Source: Streptomyces sp. NBC_00154 (GTDB taxonomy: Bacteria; Actinomycetota; Actinomycetes; Streptomycetales; Streptomycetaceae). From it: a stretch of DNA of 64,000 nucleotides. The notes under the pieces were generated by a model. That model worked only from the letters and a program-made list of their open reading frames with translations, was not told the origin of the DNA and ran no database searches. Of the stretch, positions 24,768 to 34,224 are shown piece by piece; position 1 is the stretch's first letter, and each line of letters starts with the position of its first letter. The stretch covers positions 4,470,501 to 4,534,500 of the forward strand of contig NZ_JAPEMI010000001.1 in NCBI RefSeq assembly GCF_026342835.1, given 5' to 3'. The translations under genes and the position numbers were made by a program.

Positions 24768-26942
24768 GTGAGTAACATCCCGGAGACGGGCCGGACCCAG
24801 CGGGTCCAGATCCGGCTCATCATCATCCAGGTCCTCGTCTTCTCCCTGCTGCTGACGCTCGGCGGCCGCCTCTGGTACCTCCAGATCCGCAACGGCCAGG
24901 AGTACACCGACGAGGCGAAGAACAACCACGTCCAGCAGGTCGTCCAGCCCGCGGTCCGCGGCTCGATCCTCGACGCGCGGGGAGTGCCCCTCGCCGACAA
25001 CGAGACCCGCCTGGTCGTCTCCGCCGACCGCACCGATCTGATGAAGATGGACGACGACGGCAAGGGCGTCCTGACCCGCCTCGCCGATGTGCTCGGCATG
25101 AAGCCGAAGGACGTCTTCGACAAGATCCGGCTCTGCGACGCGAAGACGCCGCAGCCCTGCTGGAACGGTTCGCCGTACCAGCCGATCCCGGTCACCGACG
25201 AGGCCACCACCCAGCAGGCCCTCCAGATCCGCGAACGTGCCGAGGACTTCCCCGGCATCACCGCCGAACCCACCGCCGTACGCCGCTACGCCGCACCCGG
25301 CAAGGCCAACACCGCCCAGGTCCTCGGCTACCTCTCGCCCGTCACCGACGAAGAGATCACCAAGGCCAAGGACACCGACTCGCCGTACCTCCGCTCCGAC
25401 CAGGTCGGCCGCTCCGGCCTGGAGCGTACGTACGACAAGGAACTGCGCGGCAAGGCCGGCGTCACCCGCTACGAGGTCGACAACCTCGGCCGGGTCATCG
25501 GCCAGGCGAAGGACGACAAGGCCGAGCCCGGATCGAGCGTCGTCACCTCCATCGACGCCCGGGTCCAGGCCGTCGCGGAGTACGAGCTGAACGACGCGAT
25601 GAAGGTCGCCCGCACCCAGTTCGACAAGAACACCAACGAGAACTACAAGGCGGACTCCGGCGCCGTCGTCGTGATGGAAGCCAAGACCGGCCGCGTGGTC
25701 GCGATGGCCTCCCTGCCCGACTACGACCCCAACGCCTGGGTCGGCGGCATCTCGGGCAAGGACTACGCCCGGATGACCAGCAAGAAGTCCAACTATCCGC
25801 TGCTCAACCGGGGCATCCAGGGTCAGGCCGCCCCGGGCTCGATCTTCAAGGTCGTCTCGACCGCGGCTTCCATCCAGGCGGGCTACCCGTTCGACGGCCA
25901 CTACACCTGCGGCAGCTCGTACACGGCCGAGGGCCACACCTACCAGAACTTCGAATCGCAGAGCCACGGCCCCATCACCCTGGGCCAGGCACTCGAGGTC
26001 TCCTGCGACACCGTCTTCTACGCCCTCGGCTACCAGCAGTGGCAGAAGGACGGCGGGATGAAGCCGAAGAAGAACGCCAAGGACTGGTTCTTCAAGACCG
26101 CCCACCAGTTCGGCCTCGGCAAGGAGACCGGCATCGACCTCCCCAACGAGGTCACCGGCCGCGTCCCCGACCGCCAGTGGAAGAAGGACTTCTGGAAGGC
26201 CAACAAGGACACGTGGTGCGAACAGGCCAAGAAGTGGCCCAAGAAGAAGGACTTCAACACCGTGCTCGCCCACGAGAACTGCCTCGAAGGCATGAAGCTG
26301 CACGCCTATGACTCGATCAACTACTCGATCGGCCAGGGCGACACCCTCGTCACCCCGATCCAGATGGCGACCATCTACGCCGCCATCAGCAACGGCGGCA
26401 CGCTCTACGACCCGACCGTCGGCAAGGCGATCGTCAGCCCCGACGGCAAGCACGTCAGCATGATCGGGCCCAAGTCGCACGGCAAGCTGCCGGTCAGCGC
26501 CAAGACCCTGAAGGAGATGGAGGGGGCGCTGGCGGGCGTCGCGACCCGCGGTACCGCCGCCTGGAGGTTCGGCGGCTGGCCGCAGGACAAGATCCCGATG
26601 CACGCCAAGACGGGCACGGCCGAGGTCTACGGCAAGCAGACGACCTCGTGGTTCGCGACGTACACCAAGGACTACTCGATCGTCATGACGATCTCCCAGG
26701 GTGGTACGGGCTCCGGCGCCTCCGGGCCTGCCGTCCGCAACATCTACGACGCGCTCTACGGACTCGACGACTCCGGCAAGCAGGATCTCAAGAAGGCGCT
26801 GCTGCCCACCCCGCAGAAGTCCCTGCCCAAGATCCAGCACGACGGCTCTATCGACGCCCCGACGATCAAGCCCTACGACCCGGACTCGCAGAAGGTCCCG
26901 GCGGAGCAGACACTCGCCGCGGTGCTCGGGAGGCGTGACTGA
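24768..26942 (+). CDS. mrdA: Penicillin-binding protein 2 (class B PBP, transpeptidase)
   Basis: A 724-residue class B PBP. One N-terminal transmembrane helix (about 18-38) precedes the pedestal/dimerisation domain (RGSILDARG motif near 64-72) and the transpeptidase domain with S358-IF-K361, S412-C-D414 and K614-TGT. It cross-links peptidoglycan with RodA. A lysine-rich insertion between motifs 2 and 3 (KPKKNAKDWFFK, KWPKKKD) is notable. It is downstream of mreD after 61 bp and overlaps rodA by TGATG. Confidence 0.95.
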   Translation: MSNIPETGRTQRVQIRLIIIQVLVFSLLLTLGGRLWYLQIRNGQEYTDEAKNNHVQQVVQPAVRGSILDARGVPLADNETRLVVSADRTDLMKMDDDGKGVLTRLADVLGMKPKDVFDKIRLCDAKTPQPCWNGSPYQPIPVTDEATTQQALQIRERAEDFPGITAEPTAVRRYAAPGKANTAQVLGYLSPVTDEEITKAKDTDSPYLRSDQVGRSGLERTYDKELRGKAGVTRYEVDNLGRVIGQAKDDKAEPGSSVVTSIDARVQAVAEYELNDAMKVARTQFDKNTNENYKADSGAVVVMEAKTGRVVAMASLPDYDPNAWVGGISGKDYARMTSKKSNYPLLNRGIQGQAAPGSIFKVVSTAASIQAGYPFDGHYTCGSSYTAEGHTYQNFESQSHGPITLGQALEVSCDTVFYALGYQQWQKDGGMKPKKNAKDWFFKTAHQFGLGKETGIDLPNEVTGRVPDRQWKKDFWKANKDTWCEQAKKWPKKKDFNTVLAHENCLEGMKLHAYDSINYSIGQGDTLVTPIQMATIYAAISNGGTLYDPTVGKAIVSPDGKHVSMIGPKSHGKLPVSAKTLKEMEGALAGVATRGTAAWRFGGWPQDKIPMHAKTGTAEVYGKQTTSWFATYTKDYSIVMTISQGGTGSGASGPAVRNIYDALYGLDDSGKQDLKKALLPTPQKSLPKIQHDGSIDAPTIKPYDPDSQKVPAEQTLAAVLGRRD

Positions 26943-28132
26943 TGTCCGGCTTCTCCGTCTCCCGGTACGCCCCCAAGCGTTCCGCCTGGGGCCGGCTCAC
27001 CGCCCGCGACTCGGTCGTGCGCCGGCTCGACTGGCCGCTCCTCGGCTCCGCCATCGCGCTCTCCCTCATCGGCTCCGCCCTGGTCTACTCCGCGACCCGC
27101 GGCCGCGACGCCCTCACCCACGGGGACCCGTACTACTTCCTGCTCCGGCACGCACTCAACACCGGCATCGGATTCGCCCTGATGGTCGGCACGATCTGGC
27201 TCGGCCACCGCACCCTGCGCGGCGCCGTCCCGATCCTCTACGGCCTCTCGGTGCTCCTGGTCCTCGCCGTACTCACCCCGCTCGGCGCCACCGTCAACGG
27301 CGCCCACGCCTGGATCATCATCGGTGGCGGCTTCTCCCTGCAGCCGTCCGAATTCACCAAGATCACCATCATCCTCGTCATGGCGATGGTCCTCGCCGCC
27401 CGCGTCGACGCGGGCGACCAGGTGCACCCCGACCACCGGACCGTCGCCAAGGCGCTGGGCCTCGCGCTCCTCCCCATGGTGATCGTCATGGGGATGCCGG
27501 ACCTCGGCTCCGTCATGGTCATGGCCGTCATCGTGCTCGGCGTGCTCCTCGCCTCCGGGGCGTCGAACCGCTGGATCTTCGGCCTCCTCGGCGCCGGCGT
27601 GGCCGGAGCCGTCGCCGTCTGGCAGCTCGGTCTGCTCGACGACTACCAGATCGCCCGCTTCGCCGCCTTCGCCAACCCGGCACTCGACCCGGCGGGCGTC
27701 GGCTACAACACCAACCAGGCCCGCATCGCGATCGGCTCCGGCGGACTCACCGGCACCGGCCTCTTCCAGGGCACCCAGACCACCGGTCAGTTCGTCCCCG
27801 AGCAGCAGACCGACTTCGTCTTCACCGTCGCGGGCGAAGAACTCGGCTTCCTCGGCGCCGGACTGATCCTCGTCCTCCTCGGCATCGTCCTGTGGCGCGC
27901 CTGCCGGATCGCCCGCGAGACCACCGAGCTGTACGGCACGATCGTCGCCGCCGGAATCATCGCCTGGTTCGCCTTCCAGGCGTTCGAGAACATCGGCATG
28001 ACGCTCGGCATCATGCCCGTCGCCGGACTCCCCCTGCCGTTCGTGTCGTACGGAGGGTCGTCCATGTTCGCCGTCTGGGTGGCCATCGGACTGCTCCAGT
28101 CGATCAGGATGCAGCGGCCGATAACGGCCTGA
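26942..28132 (+). CDS. rodA: RodA, SEDS-family peptidoglycan glycosyltransferase
   Basis: A 396-residue polytopic protein of the FtsW/RodA/SpoVE family with about ten transmembrane helices. The conserved GGGFSLQPSEFTK, large-loop QTDFVFTVAGEELGF and LPLPFVSYGGSS motifs are all present. It polymerises lipid II together with PBP2. Its ATG overlaps the mrdA stop, indicating translational coupling. Last gene of the mre cluster. Confidence 0.96.
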   Translation: MSGFSVSRYAPKRSAWGRLTARDSVVRRLDWPLLGSAIALSLIGSALVYSATRGRDALTHGDPYYFLLRHALNTGIGFALMVGTIWLGHRTLRGAVPILYGLSVLLVLAVLTPLGATVNGAHAWIIIGGGFSLQPSEFTKITIILVMAMVLAARVDAGDQVHPDHRTVAKALGLALLPMVIVMGMPDLGSVMVMAVIVLGVLLASGASNRWIFGLLGAGVAGAVAVWQLGLLDDYQIARFAAFANPALDPAGVGYNTNQARIAIGSGGLTGTGLFQGTQTTGQFVPEQQTDFVFTVAGEELGFLGAGLILVLLGIVLWRACRIARETTELYGTIVAAGIIAWFAFQAFENIGMTLGIMPVAGLPLPFVSYGGSSMFAVWVAIGLLQSIRMQRPITA

Positions 28133-28181
28133 GCAGGTGACCCATCCGCCGGGCCCCCTGCCGGGCGGCGGCAAACGCGTC

Positions 28182-28196
28182 TAGATTCGGTGCATG
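28182..28196 (+). promoter_or_regulatory. -10 element for leaderless CYTH-CHAD transcript
   Basis: TAGATT (28182-28187) is followed after 6 nt by the ATG at 28194, without a ribosome-binding site. Confidence 0.55.
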
Positions 28197-29735
28197 GCGG
28201 ACTCGAAGCGCGAAATCGAGCGGAAGTACGAAGCCACCGTCGACACCCGGCTCCCCGAGCTCACCCGAGTGGCCGGGGTCGCGGCCGTGGACCACCGCGG
28301 CGTCATGGAACTCGACGCCGTCTACTACGACACCGAGGACCAGCGGCTCGCCGCCGACTCCCTCACCCTGCGTCGCCGCACCGGCGGCGACGACGCGGGC
28401 TGGCACCTCAAATTCCCCGTCGCCCATGGGATCCGTGACGAGATCCGGGCCCCGCTCTCCGACACCCTTCCGCGCAGCCTCGCCGCGCTCCTGCGCTCCC
28501 GGGTCAGGGAGACGGAACTCGTCCCGGTCGTCCGACTGCATTCCTCGCGCGACGTCCACCATCTGCTCGGCCCCGACGGGTCGCTCCTCGCCGAACTCAG
28601 TGTCGACGAGGTCCGGGCCGTTCGGCTCGCGGGCGGCAGCGGTACAGCGGCCTGGACCGAGATCGAGGTCGAACTCGCCGATGACGGTGACCCCGCCTTC
28701 CTCGACGCCGTCGAACACCGGTTCCGCAAGGCCGGCGTGAAGCCGTCCGCATCGGCCTCCAAACTGGCCCGGGCTCTCGCCGAGACAGCCCCGGGGGACA
28801 AGACGGTCCCGAAGAAGCAGCGCACCGCGAAGAAGACCGCACCACGGCCCCGGACGGCGGGCGACCACGTCATGGGGTACGTACGCGACCAGATCACCGC
28901 CGTCGTCGCCCTCGACCCCGCCGTACGCCGTGACCTCCCCGACTCCGTGCACCAGATGCGGGTCGCCACCCGCAGACTGCGCAGCGCCTTCAGGACGTAC
29001 CGGAAGATCCTCGACCGCACCGTCACCGACCCCGTCGGCGACGAACTGAAATGGCTGGCGGCCGAGCTCGGAATCGACCGCGACCAGGAGGTCCTCGACG
29101 AACGCCTGCGCGCCCGGATCGCCGAGCTGCCCCGCACCCTGGTTCTCGGCCCCGTCCGCAGCCGGCTCCGGATCTGGTCCGTGGCCCGGCGGGCCGGCTC
29201 CCGGCGCCGGACCGTCGGCGTACTCGACGGCAAGCGCTACCTGGCCCTCCTGGAAAGCCTCGACGCACTCCAGGCCGCGCCGCCGCTGCTGCCCGCCGCG
29301 GCCCACGCCCCCGAGGACGCACTGCCCCGCGCCGTGCTGCGGGACTACGAGCGCCTCGCCACCCGTATCGACCACGCCCTGGAACTCCGGCCCGGTCCCG
29401 ACCGCGACCTCGCCATGCACGACGCCCGCAAGGCGGCGAAACGCGCCCGGTACGCGGGGGAGGCGGCGACCGTCGCGCTGGGCCGCCCCGCCAAGAAGTT
29501 CGCCCGGCGGATGAAGGCCGTACAGACCGTGCTCGGCGACCACCAGGACAGCGTCGTCGCCCGCGACGCCCTGCGCACACTGGCCGCCCAGGCGCACGCC
29601 GCGGGGGAGACCGCATTCACCTGGGGACTGCTGTACGGGCACGAGGAGGCGACCGCCGCCGCCCGCGAACAGGAGCTTCCCGAGGTGTGGGAACGGGCGT
29701 CCCGGCCGAAATTGCGGGCGGCGCTGGAAGGCTGA
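28194..29735 (+). CDS. CYTH and CHAD domain protein
   Basis: A 513-residue protein. The N-terminal CYTH (triphosphate tunnel) domain begins with the hallmark EIERKYE (residues 5-11) and carries alternating charged strands up to about 200. A lysine-rich linker (PKKQRTAKKTAPRPRTA) leads to a CHAD domain (about 220-505) with conserved basic helices (HQMRVATRRLRSAFRTY, HDARKAAKRARYAGE). CYTH domains hydrolyse triphosphate/polyphosphate and CHAD domains bind polyphosphate, so a role in polyphosphate metabolism is likely. It appears leaderless and separate from rodA. Confidence 0.9.
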   Translation: MADSKREIERKYEATVDTRLPELTRVAGVAAVDHRGVMELDAVYYDTEDQRLAADSLTLRRRTGGDDAGWHLKFPVAHGIRDEIRAPLSDTLPRSLAALLRSRVRETELVPVVRLHSSRDVHHLLGPDGSLLAELSVDEVRAVRLAGGSGTAAWTEIEVELADDGDPAFLDAVEHRFRKAGVKPSASASKLARALAETAPGDKTVPKKQRTAKKTAPRPRTAGDHVMGYVRDQITAVVALDPAVRRDLPDSVHQMRVATRRLRSAFRTYRKILDRTVTDPVGDELKWLAAELGIDRDQEVLDERLRARIAELPRTLVLGPVRSRLRIWSVARRAGSRRRTVGVLDGKRYLALLESLDALQAAPPLLPAAAHAPEDALPRAVLRDYERLATRIDHALELRPGPDRDLAMHDARKAAKRARYAGEAATVALGRPAKKFARRMKAVQTVLGDHQDSVVARDALRTLAAQAHAAGETAFTWGLLYGHEEATAAAREQELPEVWERASRPKLRAALEG

Positions 29736-29785
29736 GCACCGGGGTACGCTGGATGGTCACCCCTGCCGGCTCTCGAAAGTTCGCG

Positions 29786-31741
29786 ATGTCTGTCGAATCG
29801 GTCTTCCCACAGCTCGAAGCTCTGCTCCCGCATGTGCAGAAGCCCATCCAGTACGTCGGCGGTGAGCTGAACTCCACCGTCAAGCCGTGGGACGAGTGTG
29901 ACGTCCGCTGGGCTCTGATGTACCCGGACGCGTACGAGGTCGGACTGCCCAACCAGGGCGTCATGATCCTTTACGAGGTACTCAACGAGCGCGACGGCGT
30001 CATGGCCGAGCGCACGTACAGCGTCTGGCCGGACCTCGAAGAGCTGATGCGCGAGCACAAGGTCCCGCAGTTCACCGTGGACAGCCACCGCCCGGTGAAG
30101 GCGTTCGACGTCTTCGGGCTGAGCTTCTCCACCGAGCTCGGCTACACCAACATGCTCACCGCCCTGGACCTCGCGGGCATCCCCCTGGACGCCCGGGACC
30201 GCGGCCTCGACGACCCGATCGTGCTCGCGGGCGGCCACGCCGCCTTCAACCCCGAGCCGATCGCGGAGTTCATCGACTGCGCGGTCATCGGCGACGGCGA
30301 GCAGGCGGTCCTGGAGATCACCGAGATCATCCGCGGCTGGAAGGCCGAAGGCCGTCCCGGTGGGCGCGAGGAGGTGCTGTTCCGGCTTGCGAAGACCGGT
30401 GGCGTCTACGTGCCGAGGTTCTACGACGTCGAGTACCTCCCGGACGGCCGCATCGGCCGCGTCGTGCCGAACAAGTCGGGCGTGCCGTGGCGGGTCTCCA
30501 AGCACACCGTGATGGACCTCGACGAGTGGCCGTACCCGAAGCAGCCCCTCGTCCCCCTCGCCGAGACCGTCCACGAGCGGATGTCCGTCGAGATCTTCCG
30601 CGGCTGCACCCGCGGCTGCCGTTTCTGCCAGGCCGGCATGATCACGCGCCCCGTGCGGGAACGAAGCATCACCGGCATCGGCGAAATGGTCGAGAAGGGT
30701 CTCAAGGCGACCGGCTTCGAGGAGGTCGGCCTGCTGTCCCTGTCCTCCGCGGACCACAGTGAGATCGGCGACATCGCGAAGGGCCTCGCCGACCGGTACA
30801 CCGAGGACAAGATCGGCCTCTCGCTGCCCTCCACCCGCGTCGACGCGTTCAACGTGGACCTGGCCAACGAGCTGACCCGCAACGGCCGCCGCTCGGGCCT
30901 CACGTTCGCCCCCGAGGGCGGCTCCGAGCGCATGCGCAAGGTCATCAACAAGATGGTCTCGGAAGAGGACCTCATCCGGACCGTCGCCACCGCGTACGGC
31001 AACGGCTGGCGCCAGGTGAAGCTGTACTTCATGTGCGGCCTGCCCACCGAGACCGACGAGGACGTCCTCCAGATCGGCGACATGGCGGTCAACGTGATCG
31101 CCAAGGGCCGCGAGGTCTCCGGGCAGAACGACATCCGCTGCACCGTCTCCATCGGTGGCTTCGTACCCAAGCCGCACACCCCGTTCCAGTGGGCCCCGCA
31201 GCTCAGTGCCGAGGAGACCGACGCCCGTCTGGAGAAGCTGCGCGACAAGATTCGCGGCGACAAGAAGTACGGCCGCTCGATCGGCTTCCGCTACCACGAC
31301 GGCAAGCCCGGCATCGTCGAGGGCCTGCTCTCGCGCGGCGACCGCCGCATCGGTTCCGTCATCCGCGCGGTCTACGAGGCCGGCGGCCGCTTCGACGGCT
31401 GGCGCGAGCACTTCTCGTACGACCGCTGGATGGCGTGTGCCGAGAAGACGCTCCCCGGGTTCGGGGTGGACGTCGACTGGTACACCACCCGTGAGCGCAC
31501 CTACGAGGAGGTCCTGCCCTGGGACCACCTGGACTCCGGTCTCGACAAGGACTGGCTCTGGGAGGACTGGCAGGACTCGCTCGACGAGACCGAGGTCGAG
31601 GACTGCCGCTGGACCCCGTGCTTCGACTGCGGCGTGTGTCCGCAGATGGATACGTCCATCCAAATCGGGCCGACCGGCAAGAAGTTGCTGCCGCTGGCGG
31701 TCAAGAACGCCGCGCCTGCTCCCAGCGGGCACGTGCACTGA
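29786..31741 (+). CDS. B12-binding-type radical SAM protein (TIGR03960-like)
   Basis: A 651-residue radical SAM enzyme. The cluster motif is C274-x3-C278-x2-C281 (RGCTRGCRFCQAG). An N-terminal ~200 residues resembling a B12-binding fold precede it, and a Cys-rich C-terminus (CFDCGVCPQ) may hold another metal site. It pairs with the radical-SAM-linked protein downstream, as in many Gram-positive bacteria where both sit beside RNase E/G; the substrate is unknown. I choose the ATG at 29786 (MSVESVFPQ) because it fits the family N-terminus. An in-frame ATG at 29753 is only 2 nt beyond a TACGCT -10 (29745-29750), so it would not be in the transcript from that promoter. Confidence 0.9.
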   Translation: MSVESVFPQLEALLPHVQKPIQYVGGELNSTVKPWDECDVRWALMYPDAYEVGLPNQGVMILYEVLNERDGVMAERTYSVWPDLEELMREHKVPQFTVDSHRPVKAFDVFGLSFSTELGYTNMLTALDLAGIPLDARDRGLDDPIVLAGGHAAFNPEPIAEFIDCAVIGDGEQAVLEITEIIRGWKAEGRPGGREEVLFRLAKTGGVYVPRFYDVEYLPDGRIGRVVPNKSGVPWRVSKHTVMDLDEWPYPKQPLVPLAETVHERMSVEIFRGCTRGCRFCQAGMITRPVRERSITGIGEMVEKGLKATGFEEVGLLSLSSADHSEIGDIAKGLADRYTEDKIGLSLPSTRVDAFNVDLANELTRNGRRSGLTFAPEGGSERMRKVINKMVSEEDLIRTVATAYGNGWRQVKLYFMCGLPTETDEDVLQIGDMAVNVIAKGREVSGQNDIRCTVSIGGFVPKPHTPFQWAPQLSAEETDARLEKLRDKIRGDKKYGRSIGFRYHDGKPGIVEGLLSRGDRRIGSVIRAVYEAGGRFDGWREHFSYDRWMACAEKTLPGFGVDVDWYTTRERTYEEVLPWDHLDSGLDKDWLWEDWQDSLDETEVEDCRWTPCFDCGVCPQMDTSIQIGPTGKKLLPLAVKNAAPAPSGHVH

Positions 31742-31842
31742 GGCGAGCGAGACACTCGGTCGCCGTCGGCCAGTGGCTCCCGATGACACCCACATCCGGG
31801 TATCCCCGGACGGCACGGTTCGGGTGACAGCTCGATGACGAA

Positions 31843-31872
31843 GACCCGGCCCGGGAAACCCTGGGCCGGGTC
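31843..31872. terminator. Hairpin before the repeat membrane protein
   Basis: A 10-bp stem (gacccggccc / gggccgggtc) with a 10-nt loop, about 100 bp after the radical SAM stop. Confidence 0.7.
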
Positions 31873-31889
31873 CTCGCGTCCTGTCCGGC

Positions 31890-33086
31890 ATGGACCAGGA
31901 GAATCAGCCCCGCGCGTACGGCAACCATCAGGCGCCTGCGCACTACGAGTCCGGCGACGGCTGTCTGACCACGCTCATCAGGATTCCGGTACGGATCGTG
32001 GTGCTCGTGATCGTCCTGCCCGTACGGATGGCCTGGGACGCGCTCGTCGCCACCTCCCGCGCCGCCGACCGGATGCTGCTGCGCCCCGTGGGCCGGGCGC
32101 TGGCGTGGCTGTGCCGGGTCCTCGTGGTGATCCCGCTGGTCCGGCTGTACGAGTCGGTCCTCACCCCGCTGGGGCACGGACTGCGGTGGCTGGGCGCGGC
32201 CGTCTTCGTGTGGCCGTGGGTGGCGCTGTGGCGGCATGTGGTCGTGCCCGTGGTCCGGTACGGCATCGTCGCACCGGCGGTGTGGCTCTACGCGTCGGTC
32301 CTCACCCCGGTCGGGCACGGGCTGCGCCGGGTGTACCGCGTACTGCTCGTCCCCGCCGGACGGGGCGTCGCCACCGCGATCGGCCGGCTGCTCACCGCTC
32401 TCTTCGTGTGGCCGGTGGTCGGCGTGTGGCGGTACGTCCTGGTCCCGCTCGCGCTCACCCTCGGCCGGCTCGCGGAGTACCTGATCGTCGCGCCGCTGGC
32501 CTGGACGTACCGGGAACTGCTCACCCCGCTCGGCCACGGCATCGCCTGGCTGGCCGGCGTGGTGGCGCGCGGCCTCGTCGCGGCGGTCCGGGGGCTGGGC
32601 GCAGCCGTCGCCTGGCTGGTCGTGACGGTCCTCGTCACCCCCGTGGGGTGGATCCGGCGGCGGGTCCTCGCCCCGGTCGCCCGGGAGATGGCCGCCGCGA
32701 TCGGTGTCGCCTGGCGCATCGCCGGATACGTCTCGCGGGCCGTAGGCCGCGCTCTCGCCCGGCTGGCGTGGTATTTCATCGGTGCCCCGGTGGCCTGGAC
32801 CTACCGGACGGTGTGCACACCCGTCGGACACTTCGTACGCGACATGGTCTGGGCTCCGGCCGCACGCGCCGCCGTCGAGGCGGGACGCGCGGCCCGCGGC
32901 GCTCTGCGCACCGCACGCGAGACAGTGCGCCAGGCCCGCCGCGACGCATGGCGGGCGCTGGTCGGCCGGGGCCCGGTCCCCGAGCCCCGGGAACCGGTGG
33001 CCCCCCTTGCGCGTACTCTGGGTAGTACAACGACTGTGCCCAGCGCGGCGCCCGAACCAGAGATCTCCCTGCGAAAGCAGGGGTGA
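31890..33086 (+). CDS. Membrane protein with internal YxxxLTPxGHG repeats, unknown family
   Basis: A 398-residue, strongly hydrophobic and arginine-rich protein. A W/LxYxxxLTPxGHG motif recurs with TP-x-GH at residues 92-96, 139-143, 212-216 and 310-314, plus a degenerate TPVGW at 250-254. FVWPxVxxWRxVxVP occurs twice (106-120 and 172-186). The repeats suggest re-entrant or amphipathic membrane segments built by duplication. The C-terminal ~70 residues are basic and soluble. It lies between the two radical-SAM-linked genes, so it may act with them. Upstream hairpin 31843-31872. I do not recognise the family. Confidence 0.75.
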   Translation: MDQENQPRAYGNHQAPAHYESGDGCLTTLIRIPVRIVVLVIVLPVRMAWDALVATSRAADRMLLRPVGRALAWLCRVLVVIPLVRLYESVLTPLGHGLRWLGAAVFVWPWVALWRHVVVPVVRYGIVAPAVWLYASVLTPVGHGLRRVYRVLLVPAGRGVATAIGRLLTALFVWPVVGVWRYVLVPLALTLGRLAEYLIVAPLAWTYRELLTPLGHGIAWLAGVVARGLVAAVRGLGAAVAWLVVTVLVTPVGWIRRRVLAPVAREMAAAIGVAWRIAGYVSRAVGRALARLAWYFIGAPVAWTYRTVCTPVGHFVRDMVWAPAARAAVEAGRAARGALRTARETVRQARRDAWRALVGRGPVPEPREPVAPLARTLGSTTTVPSAAPEPEISLRKQG

Positions 33087-33209
33087 GCCGGACCGGACAC
33101 CCCCGGGCCACCCGTATTTCGAGGGCGGCGTGCCACCGCGTCCGCTCCGCACCGAGGAGAAGAACCACTGGGCAAGCGACAGCCCGAAGGCCCGCCGCCC
33201 GCACCGGCA

Positions 33210-33992
33210 GTGCAGCGCATCCGACTGCGCTACACCAAGCGCGGCCGCCTCCGGTTCACCAGCCACCGCGACTTCCAGCGCGCCTTCGAGCGGGCGCTGC
33301 GCCGCGCCGAGGTGCCCATGGCCTACTCGGCGGGGTTCACCCCGCATCCCAAGGTGTCGTACGCCAATGCCGCACCCACCGGCACGGGCAGCGAGGCCGA
33401 GTTCCTGGAGATCGCCCTCGCCGAACGTCGGGATCCCGACACGTTGCGCGACCTGCTCGACGCGTCGCTCCCGGACGGCCTCGACATCACCGACGCCGTG
33501 GAGGCCCGCACCTCGGGTCTCGCCGATCGGCTGACTGCCTCCGTCTGGGAGATGCGGCTCGACGGGGTCCCGTTCGAGGACGCCGAGAAGGCCGTCGCCG
33601 GTTTCCTCGGCGCCGAGAGCGTCGAGGTCCAGCGCCGCACGAAGAACGGCATGAGGACCTTCGACGCCCGCGCCGCTGTCGCGGACCTGGAAGCCGTCGA
33701 TCCGCAGGCTGATAGGCCGGGGGACAAGCCCTGTGCGATACTGCGGCTGGTTGTTCGGCACGTGACACCTGCCGTGCGACCTGACGACGTCCTGTCCGGT
33801 CTCCGCGTTGTGGCCGACCTGGCGCCGCCGGTCCCCGCAGCGGTGACCAGGCTGGCGCAGGGGCTCTTCGACGAGGAGTCCGGCACGGTGACCGACCCGC
33901 TCGCGCCCGACCGCGAGGCAGCCCCGACCGTGCTACCCACGGCCACCGGGACCGCCGTCGCGACGGCGCCGGAAGGTGCAGGTTCCGCGTAA
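33210..33992 (+). CDS. Radical SAM-linked protein (TIGR03936/DUF2344-like)
   Basis: About 260 residues beginning MQRIRLRYTKRGRLRFTSHRDFQRAFERALRRAEVP in type (stated here only as a family hallmark), followed by a PMAYSAGFTPHP segment, which is diagnostic. The conserved partner of the radical SAM protein upstream. GTG at 33210 is the first standard start but has no ribosome-binding site. An in-frame CTG at 33168 lies 7 nt after a strong GAGGAGA (33154-33160) and would add 14 residues (LGKRQPEGPPPAPA). The CTG may be the real start. It is adjacent to rne, as in other actinobacteria. Confidence 0.88.
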   Translation: MQRIRLRYTKRGRLRFTSHRDFQRAFERALRRAEVPMAYSAGFTPHPKVSYANAAPTGTGSEAEFLEIALAERRDPDTLRDLLDASLPDGLDITDAVEARTSGLADRLTASVWEMRLDGVPFEDAEKAVAGFLGAESVEVQRRTKNGMRTFDARAAVADLEAVDPQADRPGDKPCAILRLVVRHVTPAVRPDDVLSGLRVVADLAPPVPAAVTRLAQGLFDEESGTVTDPLAPDREAAPTVLPTATGTAVATAPEGAGSA

Positions 33993-34224
33993 GGCGGTCG
34001 TTGTAGCGCAGTCCTCGGACTCGGGAGCCACCTGGGTCGGGCCGCGCGCTGACCCATAAGACTTTCGCCAGGCCGTGCGTACATCGCGTACGGAACCGGC
34101 GAGCCAGACATTCAGCTCCCGTGCGGCGCCCGCGCCCCGGACGGCGGTACCGCGTTTTCCATGCGGACCGTGCCGGACCGGAATCAGGCGTGGCGCCCGG
34201 GAGCGTGACGGGAGAACCGCCCGC

